Of a stretch of DNA of 24,880 nucleotides, positions 7,966 through 14,658 are shown one piece after another. The notes beneath the pieces were generated by a model, which ran no database searches, was not told the DNA's origin, and was given only the letters and a program-made list of their open reading frames with translations. Both the position numbers and the translations under genes were made by a program. How positions within the stretch are numbered: position 1 is the stretch's first letter; every line of letters starts with the position of its first letter. The stretch spans positions 1 to 24,880 of the forward strand of contig JABEUW010000201.1 in the NCBI GenBank assembly GCA_013043945.1, in the 5' to 3' direction. This DNA is from Vulcanimicrobiota bacterium. Its GTDB lineage: Bacteria; Vulcanimicrobiota; Vulcanimicrobiia; Vulcanimicrobiales; Vulcanimicrobiaceae.

Positions 7966-8557
7966 TTTTTTTTGATGCGTAATAAAGTTCGTACGGGTCT
8001 TCCCCGTTCTCGTAATATGCATAAGATGAGTTTGATGCTATGTTTAAGACTCTATATAGACCAACGCTGTCAGTACACGGCCCATATAATGCGTTAAAAA
8101 CGACAAACCGCTTCGTTCGCGAATTGTTCAATGTAAGAAAGACAAACCGTAAGGCTTTGCTGCGAGTTTTCTTAAACAATACATTAACAATGTTTTCTTG
8201 TGCAGGCGATAAAATCGGGACATTCGGCTTACCAATACTACGAACGCTATAATTTTTCGGCGGCAGAGCGTAATTGCCCAACAACCCTCTTCTTCTTTCA
8301 CCTGCATTCGGAGCGAAATAGCCGCTGCACCGTACACCCGGCCAGCCAGGATCGCGCTCGTAGCAGCTGAAACCAGGAGTTACGTTAAGATACGTGGTGC
8401 AACGAACACCATTAGGTGTAGTCCTGTTTTCGCGAACCGATCGCTGCGTTGGCTGTTTTTCTTGCGACGCACCTCCGCACGAAGTGGTGCAGATGAGTGT
8501 GGTGAAAAGAACAAAACAAATGTTTCGCCCCCACAACACTGAACCCGCATTCCCCAT
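7958..8557 (-). CDS. Unrecognised lipoprotein of the island
   Basis: This 199-residue product is not one I recognise. It starts MGNAGSVLWGRNICFVLF and reaches Cys at about residue 27 in LICTTSCGG, an acceptable lipobox, so it is probably exported and lipidated. The mature part is rich in Arg, Asn, Tyr and Pro with several cysteines (VRCTTYLN, GFSCYER, VRCSGYF, YGPCTDS), compatible with disulfides outside the cytoplasm. ATG 8557 is strongly supported: AAAAGGA lies seven bases upstream. The frame is open up to 9043 but the part beyond 8557 is a transposase remnant. Codon use is AT-richer than the rest of the window, a sign of transfer. The frame ends just after an A8 tract, so this may be a truncated product (see 7966-7973). 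Confidence 0.6.
   Translation of the reverse strand: MGNAGSVLWGRNICFVLFTTLICTTSCGGASQEKQPTQRSVRENRTTPNGVRCTTYLNVTPGFSCYERDPGWPGVRCSGYFAPNAGERRRGLLGNYALPPKNYSVRSIGKPNVPILSPAQENIVNVLFKKTRSKALRFVFLTLNNSRTKRFVVFNALYGPCTDSVGLYRVLNIASNSSYAYYENGEDPYELYYASKKMP
7966..7973 (-). other. A8 homopolymer near the lipoprotein stop, possible slippage site
   Basis: The minus strand reads TCAAAAAAAATGCCGTAA; in the lipoprotein frame translation ends two codons after the eight A's. Skipping one A would enter the open frame 7747-7965. A runs of this length are known sites of transcriptional slippage, of indel mutation and of sequencing error; the sequence alone does not tell which applies. Confidence 0.45.
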
Positions 8558-8579
8558 ATCGCCGTCCTTTTCTAGCGCC

Positions 8580-8597
8580 GGCCGGATGATTCCGGCC
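8580..8597. promoter_or_regulatory. Perfect 7-bp inverted repeat upstream of the lipoprotein gene
   Basis: GGCCGGA, loop TGAT, TCCGGCC forms a stable hairpin 22 bases before the lipoprotein ATG on the minus strand, close to its Shine-Dalgarno. It lacks a T-run on either side, so it is more likely an operator or 5'-leader structure than a terminator. Confidence 0.4.
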
Positions 8598-8640
8598 ACT
8601 TTCCGTACGCTTGACAGGCTGATCCATCGCTTTTTCATGT

Positions 8641-9079
8641 CGTGATGCTCGCGCAGCCCCGAAAAGCCCCGCTCTGCGCAAAACAGACGTAAAATTTCGG
8701 TTGTGTTGCCCCGTATCGACGCTGGCCGGGCGCTGGTGTCGCCGCCAAGAGCTGCGATTATCACGACGATGGCGGCGAACGACCTGCGTGGGATCGCAGC
8801 CTCCGCCACCAGAAAGGCGAGGTTCCGACAATAGAGGACGACCTTCGCGTCGATCTTGATCAGCTTCTCGCTCCGCGTCGTCAACGACCGCTCTGTGAGC
8901 GCCTCTGGAATCGCCAACGTTTGGAGGAAGTTGCCGATGTTGCACACCAGATACAGACGAGTCGCGTTGGCATCGCAGGAGCGACACGACAACCGTGTGC
9001 CTTTCAACGTGCCCTTCCATTCGTTATTGTTCCGCTCTTCCATACAGCTTTTGCTCTAGAAGATAAAGCGCGGGAACAA
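8641..9079 (-). pseudogene. Degraded IS1380-type transposase, C-terminal remnant
   Basis: The minus-strand frame here encodes TRLSCRSCDANATRLYL, NIGNFLQTLAIPEALTE, RSLTTRSEKLIKIDAKVV and LAFLVAEAAIPRRSF. These match, as I recall them, the C-terminal end of IS1380-family (DDE group 1) transposases, which typically read RLSCR, NLGNFLRTLA, SLT..EKLIKIGAKVV and AEVAIPR. The N-terminal catalytic part (roughly three quarters of the protein) is absent, and the stretch ANAxRLxLHALAYNLGNF is shortened here. The frame stops at 9080-9082 upstream. It reads without a stop into the lipoprotein gene, giving a 361-codon fusion frame that should not be annotated as one protein. No terminal inverted repeats could be assigned. 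Confidence 0.7.
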
Positions 9080-9201
9080 TTACCCGGGATGCCACTCTAC
9101 CTTGGCGACGCCCCGGCGGAGACGCGCGCGAGTCGCCGTCGGGTAATTGAAGAATCTTGCCGAGCGGTTACCTTTCCGGGACGTCGCTTACCTCAATTAT
9201 C

Positions 9202-10137
9202 CTAGGGCGCGAACGTCGGCACGATCCAGCTGCGGTAGCGCGGCTCGCGCCCGCGCACCGCGCGTTCGTAAATTTCCATAATCTGCCGCGCGATCGGACC
9301 CAAGGTTCCGTCGCCGACGCGACGCCCGTCGATCGACGATGCATGCACGAGCCCGGCTGCACTTCCACTAAAGAAGACTTCGTCGGCGGCGTAGAGCTCG
9401 CCGCGATCGATCGAGCGCTCGATAACCTTTAGGCCCAACATCTCCGAAGCGATTTGCATCACCGCGCGCCGCGTGCAACCCTCCAAGACGTTCTGCGAGG
9501 GATCCGGCGTGTAGAGCGCTCCGTGGCGGACCATGAAAATATTCTCCGCCGAACCTTCGGCGACGTGCCCGTCGTGCGAGAGCATGATCGCTTCGTCGTA
9601 GCCGTTGAGCACCGCTTCGCTCTTGGCGAGCGCGGAGTTGACGTAAAGCCCGGTGAGTTTTCCACGCGGCGGCGCCATCGCATCGTCGACGCGACGCCAC
9701 GAACTCACGCACGCCTTCAGCCCTACCGAGGCGTCGAAATACTTCGTAAACGGTAACGCAATCATCGCGAAGCTCGCCGGAACGCCGTGCAGGCGAACGC
9801 CGATATCTTCTGCAGATTTGAAAATACACGGCCGGATATAGACGTCGGTTTCAAAATGGTTCCTGCGGCAAAGATCGACCGTAATATCGATCAATTCGTC
9901 GACGCTATGCGGCAACTCCATCAGCAAAATCTTTGCCGAGTTGTAGAGCCGTTCGTAATGCTCGCGAAGGAGCAGGAGATAGAGCTCGCGATCCTCGGGT
10001 ACCCAGAAGCCGCGGATCCCTTCAAAACACCCGGTGCCGTACTGTAGGCCGTGCGTCAGCAGGCCGACCTTTGCATCGTTGTAGTTCGAGAAGGCTCCAT
10101 CACGGTAAACCGTGAGCTTCGAAAGATCGACCGACAT
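9202..10137 (-). CDS. ilvE: Branched-chain amino acid aminotransferase
   Basis: The 311-residue product is a fold-type IV PLP enzyme that interconverts Leu, Ile and Val with their 2-oxo acids. Landmarks are the N-terminal YRDGAFSNYNDAKVGLLTHG, YGTGCFEGIRGF, the catalytic lysine in RGKLTGLYVNSALAKSEA (Lys160), HVAEGSAENIFMV (the E-G-A/S-E-N phosphate-binding block) and VLEGCTRRAV. Length is typical of IlvE (about 308). ATG 10137 has GGAG seven bases upstream. The last codons RYRSWIVPTFAP overlap the 28-bp direct repeat: FAP and the stop come from the island side, while a displaced alternative end YGDRTA lies at 7619-7640. The 3' end has evidently been exchanged without loss of function. It is divergent from the phosphoesterase gene. 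Confidence 0.92.
   Translation of the reverse strand: MSVDLSKLTVYRDGAFSNYNDAKVGLLTHGLQYGTGCFEGIRGFWVPEDRELYLLLLREHYERLYNSAKILLMELPHSVDELIDITVDLCRRNHFETDVYIRPCIFKSAEDIGVRLHGVPASFAMIALPFTKYFDASVGLKACVSSWRRVDDAMAPPRGKLTGLYVNSALAKSEAVLNGYDEAIMLSHDGHVAEGSAENIFMVRHGALYTPDPSQNVLEGCTRRAVMQIASEMLGLKVIERSIDRGELYAADEVFFSGSAAGLVHASSIDGRRVGDGTLGPIARQIMEIYERAVRGREPRYRSWIVPTFAP
9215..9242 (-). repeat. Right copy of 28-bp direct repeat, inside the ilvE 3' end
   Basis: Identical to 7641-7668. Within ilvE it encodes the RYRSWIVPT residues near the C-terminus. Downstream on the minus strand the copies diverge at once (FAP stop here, YGDRTA stop at the left copy), marking the recombination junction. Confidence 0.9.
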
Positions 10138-10220
10138 GTACGACTCCGGTATAGCGACGCGAGAAGATAATTATTCTCTGCTTCGCTCAGGCGGAACGCG
10201 CATCCCGTCTACCGAAAACG
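10138..10220. promoter_or_regulatory. Divergent promoter region with an AT-rich imperfect palindrome
   Basis: The 83 bases between ilvE (minus) and the phosphoesterase gene (plus) hold an 18-base imperfect palindrome at 10162-10179: AGA, two unpaired bases, ATAATTAT, two unpaired bases, TCT. It stands out in GC-rich surroundings and contains -10-like hexamers on both strands (GATAAT at 10166-10171 on plus, AATAAT on minus). It is a candidate shared promoter or operator. No confident -35 was found. Confidence 0.4.
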
Positions 10221-12494
10221 ATGCTACCTATGTGGTACCGCGCGATCCTCGCCGCAGCGCTCTTCGGGCTCGCTTGCACGGCGGCGGCACCCCCCGCTCG
10301 CCATCGCCTGCCCAACGGTTGGCACCTGCGTCCCGTCGGCACCAGCGTTCCCGTCGGCACGATGCCGCAGGGAATCGCGCTCTCGCCGGGCGGGAAGCGG
10401 ATTGCCGTTCTCGACGCGGGCGCGGCGCCCGCCTCCCTTCGCATACTCGACGCCCTCACGCTCCGCACGCAAACAATCGTAAACCTTCCCGACGGCTTCG
10501 GCAGCCCGGTCTGGCTCGATCGCGAGCACCTCTTCGTGGCGGGTGGGAAGCGCGACGATATCGAGCGCGTCGATCTTCGCGATCGGCGCGTCGTCGGCAT
10601 CGACGACATCGGACGTGGGAGTTGGTGCGCGGGCATCGCGCTCTCCACACATCGTACGCGCCTGGCGGCGATCGGCGACGCGAGCGGACGCGTCGAGGCC
10701 TTCGACATGCGCGGCGAGCGCCTGTGGAGTGCGTCCGTCGGCGCGCACCCGTCGGCGCTCGCGTTCGAAACGAACGGCACGCTCGTCGTCGCCTCGCGCG
10801 AAGATTCGAAACTCTCGTTCTTCAATCGTGCCGGAAAACTCATCGCGAGCCTCCCGACCGATACGCACCCCGCCGCGCTGGCGATCTCGCCGGGCGGTGG
10901 TACGCTCGCCGTCGCAGCGAGCGATGCCGGCCGTCTCGATCTCTTTTCGACCAACACGCCGGCGAAAGGCGTCGTTCGCATCGACGTCGCCGAGCGCTTC
11001 GGCGTCGGCAATCATTTCGGCAGCTCTCCCGACGCACTCGCTTTCGAACGCGATGGCTCGATTTTCGTCGCGCTGGCGGGGGAGAATCAGATCGCGATGG
11101 TGCGCGGGAATCGCGTCGTCGCGCGCGTTCCGGTCGGTTGGTATCCCGACGCGCTCGCGAGCGGCTCCGACGAGATCTACGTCGCCGATGCCAAAGGCGA
11201 GGGCATGCACGCGAATCCCGACTTTCGGCCGCTCGAGCGCGCGACCTATGCAAACTACGTTGCGATCTTGACGGCGGGCGATCTGCGCCGCATCTCGTCC
11301 TCGGCATTCGATACACCCGGTGCGCGAAGCTTCGCCGCGGAACGTGCGACGATATTGCCCCTCGCGCATCGCCCCGCCGAGAGCGTCCTACGCGCCGACG
11401 GGCCGATCCGGCACGTCATCTATATCATTAAAGAAAATCGAACCTACGACCAGGTCCTCGGGGATATCAAGCGCGCCAACGGAGATTCGCAGCTCGCGTG
11501 GTTCGGCGAGCGGGTCACGCCGAACCAACACGCAATCGCACGCCGGTTCGGGATTCTCGATAACGCCTATACCGACGCGCAGGTTAGTGCGGACGGACAT
11601 AACTGGACCGACGCCGCCTTTGCAAACGATTACGTCGAACGTTTCTGGCCGCCGAATTACGGCGGGCGCCGGCCTCTGTACGATTTTCAGAACGGGGCCG
11701 GCCCGGTCGTGCCGCAGGGCGGCTACCTCTGGGACGACGCGCGCCGCGCGGGCATTTCGTTTCGAGATTACGGCGAGGATACCGGCGTCCCACATTCGAC
11801 GAGCCCGACCTATCTCGCGGGAAATATGGCGGGACTCGTCGGTCATTTCGATCCGGCGTACGAGGGCTGGAATCTTCACTACAGCGACTTACTTCGCGAA
11901 GCCGAATGGGAGCGCGAATTTCGCGCCTTCGTCGCGCATCGCACGCTTCCGGCACTGGAGATCGTCTATCTTCCGAACGATCATACCGAGGCGGCACGAG
12001 CGGGGGCGTTGACGCCGCGCGCCTACGTCGCGCAGAACGATCTCGCGGTCGGCAGATTGGTCGCTGCGGTTTCGCACTCGCCCTACTGGAGCAGCACCGC
12101 GATCTTCATCGTCGAAGACGACGCACAAAACGGTCCCGACCACGTGAGCGACCAACGTTCGACGTTTTACGTCGCGAGTCCGTACGCGCGTGGAGGCGTC
12201 GTTACGGCGCGCTACGATACGGCGAGCGTCTTGCGCTCGATCGAACTCATTCTCGGCCTGCCGCCACTCTCGATCTACGACGCGACCGCTCGCCCACTCG
12301 ATGCCGCATTTACCTCCACGCCCAATGACGCTCCCTTTACCGCGCGCGCACCACTCATCGATATCGATGCGAGAAATCCGCAGCACGGCGTCGGCGCGCG
12401 CCGAAGTGCGGCGATGGATTTTCGCATTCCCGACGCCGTCGACCCGACGATCGCCAACGGCGTGCTTCAAGCCCTCTATGGAGTGAAACGATGA
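10221..12494 (+). CDS. Secreted beta-propeller / phosphoesterase fusion protein
   Basis: The 757-residue product starts with a signal peptide (WYRAILAAALFGLACTAAA). Residues about 30-380 are a YncE-like beta-propeller with repeated blocks such as GIALSPGGKRIAVLD, ALAFETNGTLVVAS and ALAISPGGGTLAVAASD. Residues about 395-700 are an alkaline-phosphatase-superfamily phosphoesterase domain (acid phosphatase/phospholipase C type): HVIYIIKENRTYDQVLGD, ILDNAYTDAQVSADGHNW, EIVYLPNDHTEA and AIFIVEDDAQNGPDHVSDQR, which carry the likely metal-binding Glu, Asp and His residues. The propeller-phosphoesterase pairing is a known architecture; the substrate is unknown, plausibly an extracellular phosphate ester. 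ATG 10221 and 10230 are both possible starts. The stop overlaps the next gene's ATG by 4 bp. Confidence 0.88.
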   Translation: MLPMWYRAILAAALFGLACTAAAPPARHRLPNGWHLRPVGTSVPVGTMPQGIALSPGGKRIAVLDAGAAPASLRILDALTLRTQTIVNLPDGFGSPVWLDREHLFVAGGKRDDIERVDLRDRRVVGIDDIGRGSWCAGIALSTHRTRLAAIGDASGRVEAFDMRGERLWSASVGAHPSALAFETNGTLVVASREDSKLSFFNRAGKLIASLPTDTHPAALAISPGGGTLAVAASDAGRLDLFSTNTPAKGVVRIDVAERFGVGNHFGSSPDALAFERDGSIFVALAGENQIAMVRGNRVVARVPVGWYPDALASGSDEIYVADAKGEGMHANPDFRPLERATYANYVAILTAGDLRRISSSAFDTPGARSFAAERATILPLAHRPAESVLRADGPIRHVIYIIKENRTYDQVLGDIKRANGDSQLAWFGERVTPNQHAIARRFGILDNAYTDAQVSADGHNWTDAAFANDYVERFWPPNYGGRRPLYDFQNGAGPVVPQGGYLWDDARRAGISFRDYGEDTGVPHSTSPTYLAGNMAGLVGHFDPAYEGWNLHYSDLLREAEWEREFRAFVAHRTLPALEIVYLPNDHTEAARAGALTPRAYVAQNDLAVGRLVAAVSHSPYWSSTAIFIVEDDAQNGPDHVSDQRSTFYVASPYARGGVVTARYDTASVLRSIELILGLPPLSIYDATARPLDAAFTSTPNDAPFTARAPLIDIDARNPQHGVGARRSAAMDFRIPDAVDPTIANGVLQALYGVKR

Positions 12495-13207
12495 CCGGAC
12501 CCGTCCTTGCAGGCACGACGTTTGCCGCTTCCGCCGTCGAATGCGTCGAGGCGGCGACGATCGTCCTCGCCGTCGCGCTCACGCGCGGCCTACGCGTGGC
12601 GTTGCTCGGAACCCTGGGGGCATTGCTCGCGCTGGCACTCTTTATCGCCGTATTCGGTTCGCTTCTCGTCCGCGCGAGCGAACTGCGCGGTATCGAAACA
12701 ATCGTCGGGCTCTTCTTGCTCTACTTCGGTTGGAAGTGGTTGCGAAAGGCGATCTATCGTTACGCCGGGCGTATTCCCATGCGCGACGAAGCGGCGAATT
12801 TCGCAAAAGACAATGCTCGTTTGAGCGAATCGCACGACGATCGGCTCGGCATGGCGATGGCCTTTCAGGGCGTCCTGCTCGAGGGGTTCGAGGTAGCGAT
12901 CATCGTCGTGAGTTTTGCGGCAACGTCGCACGGAGCACTCGATTGGTCGATCGGCGGCGCCGCGCTCGCCGCACTCCTCGTGACGCTGCTCGCAGTCGTC
13001 GCGCATCGTCCGTTGACGAACGTACCGGAGAACGCGTTAAAGTTTATCGTCGGAACGATGCTGGTTTCGCTTGGGTTATTCTGGAGCGCGACCGGGCTCG
13101 GTTTCGTTTCGCCGCTCGGCGATGCGCTCATCGCCGTCCTCGTAGCTGCGACGCTCGCACTCTCGTTCGCGACGATCCTACGCCTTCGGAAATCGAGCGT
13201 TCGCTAA
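12491..13207 (+). CDS. COG4280/FTR1-like membrane protein with two ExxE motifs
   Basis: This 238-residue integral membrane protein has about six or seven hydrophobic segments. I recognise it as close to COG4280 (predicted membrane protein). Two similar motifs lie in the two halves: AVECVEAATIVLAV (Glu17, Glu20) and LLEGFEVAIIVVSF (Glu131, Glu134). These recall the REGxE motif of FTR1-type iron permeases, which also occurs twice in that family, so a metal-ion transport role is plausible but unproven. A charged loop RIPMRDEAANFAKDNARL separates the halves. ATG 12491 overlaps the phosphoesterase TGA and GGAG lies just upstream. Translational coupling suggests the pair works together, for example in acquiring an ion or phosphate compound. 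Confidence 0.7.
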   Translation: MTGPVLAGTTFAASAVECVEAATIVLAVALTRGLRVALLGTLGALLALALFIAVFGSLLVRASELRGIETIVGLFLLYFGWKWLRKAIYRYAGRIPMRDEAANFAKDNARLSESHDDRLGMAMAFQGVLLEGFEVAIIVVSFAATSHGALDWSIGGAALAALLVTLLAVVAHRPLTNVPENALKFIVGTMLVSLGLFWSATGLGFVSPLGDALIAVLVAATLALSFATILRLRKSSVR

Positions 13208-13323
13208 ATAAATCAAGCGGAGAATTCCCAGGCTCCTGCAACCGCATCGCAGTACCCTCGTTTGTAGGATTCGTGCGCCCCTCTGCTGCGGCGCGACGAT
13301 AACGATACGTGAAGGAGAGAACT
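13208..13323 (+). promoter_or_regulatory. Leader of the formate operon with strong Shine-Dalgarno
   Basis: This 116-base gap is the only sizeable space before the formate block, so its promoter probably lies here; I could not place a convincing -35/-10 pair. The ribosome binding site AAGGAGAG (13312-13319) with six-base spacing from GGAG to ATG fixes the transporter start at 13324 rather than the in-frame codon at 13309. Confidence 0.5.
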
Positions 13324-14634
13324 ATGGAAGCATCCGCTCCGGGTTCCAACCGTTGGGCCATCGCGATCGCCGGGATCATCGTGATGATCTGCCTCGGAAC
13401 CGTCTATTCGTGGAGTATTTTTACCAACGCGCTGATCGCCGGCTTTCACTGGTCGACGCAACAAGCGACCACTCCGTTTGAAACCGCAATATTTTTTCTC
13501 GGCCTAGGAGCATTTATCGGCGGGCGTTGGCAAGACCGCGTTGGCCCGCGCACCGTGACGATCGTCGGAGCGATCGTGTGGGGAATCGGCGTCATGCTCG
13601 CCGGCCTCGGTACGCAGCATTTCGGTCACACGTGGATGTTGGTAACGTATGGAGTTATCGGCGGCTTCGGCAACGGCATGGCGTACGTGACGCCGGTGGC
13701 GATGGTGACGAAGTGGTTTCCCGATATGCGCGGGCTCGGGAGCGGCCTCGTCGTGATGGGTTTCGGGCTCGGAGCGTTCTTTTATAACCAGATCGTGACG
13801 CGCCTCGCGCCCTACGCAGCCGTGGCAAAACCGGCACTCGCGTACGTGAAGGCGCGCGACGCGGCGATCAAAGCGGGAACGCCGTTCGACGCAACGACGT
13901 ATCAGCTCTCGCACGCTCTCATGCACGGACTCATGGGTATCTTTTTTGTCTCGGGTATCGTCTTTATCGTCCTCGGCGGCATCGCCGCATTCGCGTTGAA
14001 GAATCCGCCGACGTCGAGTACTGCGAGCGGGACGACGGCGGGCGGCTTCACGATGGCGCAAGCCTTTGCGACTCCGCAGGTCTACGGGCTCTGGCTGCTC
14101 CTCTTCCTCAACGTCACCGCCGGCATCTTCGTGATCTCGAATGCGGTGCCGATGATCAGCCAGTTCGCATCGGTCGGCATTCCGACCGCAGCGCTTTGGT
14201 ACGGCCTCATCGCCATCTTCAACGGGCTCGGCCGGTTTTTCTGGGGATCGGTCTCCGATCGTCTCGGCCGCAATCTCACGTACACCGTGATGTACCTCAT
14301 CCAAGTCGTGATTTTCTTCACCGTCGGTCACGTCGCCGGACTCACCGGCGTCTTAGTCTGCTTCGCCATCGTTCTGCTCTGCTACGGCGGCGGCTTTGGC
14401 GTCATGCCGTCCTTTAACGCCGACTACTTCGGAACGGCGAACATGGGGCAGATCTATGGCTTCATCCTCACCGCGTGGGGCCTCGGCGGCGTCGTCGGGC
14501 CGGCGGTCGCGGGATTCGTTCAAGATAGAACCGGCTCGTACGCGGGCGGGCTCTCCGCAATTGCGATCATGCTTATCGTCGCTGCGGTCATTCCATTCTT
14601 TATCAAGAAACCGCAAGCGCCGGCAAACGCGTAA
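13324..14634 (+). CDS. OFA-family MFS transporter (oxalate/formate antiporter-like)
   Basis: The 436-residue product has about twelve membrane segments and the OFA-family pattern: N-terminal ICLGTVYSWSIFTNAL, FETAIFFLGLGAFIGGRWQDRVGPR (the MFS loop 2-3 signature), YGVIGGFGNGMAYVTPV, KWFPDMRGLGSGLVVMGFGLGA, and the second-half loop FWGSVSDRLGR. Characterised members exchange oxalate for formate or import small organic acids. ATG 13324 is chosen for its Shine-Dalgarno. It lies 24 bases upstream of the formate dehydrogenase gene, so formate is the likely substrate here, as uptake or oxalate:formate exchange; this is context inference. No oxalate decarboxylation genes are in the window. Confidence 0.88.
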   Translation: MEASAPGSNRWAIAIAGIIVMICLGTVYSWSIFTNALIAGFHWSTQQATTPFETAIFFLGLGAFIGGRWQDRVGPRTVTIVGAIVWGIGVMLAGLGTQHFGHTWMLVTYGVIGGFGNGMAYVTPVAMVTKWFPDMRGLGSGLVVMGFGLGAFFYNQIVTRLAPYAAVAKPALAYVKARDAAIKAGTPFDATTYQLSHALMHGLMGIFFVSGIVFIVLGGIAAFALKNPPTSSTASGTTAGGFTMAQAFATPQVYGLWLLLFLNVTAGIFVISNAVPMISQFASVGIPTAALWYGLIAIFNGLGRFFWGSVSDRLGRNLTYTVMYLIQVVIFFTVGHVAGLTGVLVCFAIVLLCYGGGFGVMPSFNADYFGTANMGQIYGFILTAWGLGGVVGPAVAGFVQDRTGSYAGGLSAIAIMLIVAAVIPFFIKKPQAPANA

Positions 14635-14658
14635 GCGGCTTCGGTTGTAGGGTACGAT

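Larger units (their letters stand above)
7641..9214. mobile_element. Putative decayed integrative island bounded by 28-bp direct repeats
   Basis: This 1,574-base unit is visibly AT-richer than the surrounding sequence and lies between exact 28-base direct repeats (7641-7668 and 9215-9242). The right copy is inside the aminotransferase gene and encodes its C-terminal RYRSWIVPT. The left copy encodes the same residues and continues in frame on the minus strand through YGDRTA to a TAG at 7621-7619. Removing one unit would leave the exonuclease and aminotransferase convergent with stops 4 bases apart. This is the pattern of an att-flanked integration into the 3' end of a gene, with the element restoring the end. 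No integrase is present, so the element is cut down or was moved in trans. Contents are one lipoprotein gene and one transposase remnant. Confidence 0.6.

Noticed and set aside
7769..8097. Plus-strand small open frames in the island
   Set aside because: They lack Shine-Dalgarno sequences and family resemblance and overlap the better supported minus-strand lipoprotein and its possible tail.
8611..8616. TTGACA as a plus-strand -35 element
   Set aside because: No convincing -10 at the right spacing and no plus-strand gene downstream.
8394..8645. 83-residue plus-strand open frame
   Set aside because: It is antisense to the lipoprotein start region with no supporting signals.
7641..9242. Target-site duplication made by the IS1380-type transposase
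   Set aside because: IS1380 family duplications are only a few bases as far as I recall; 28 bases within a gene end fits site-specific integration better.
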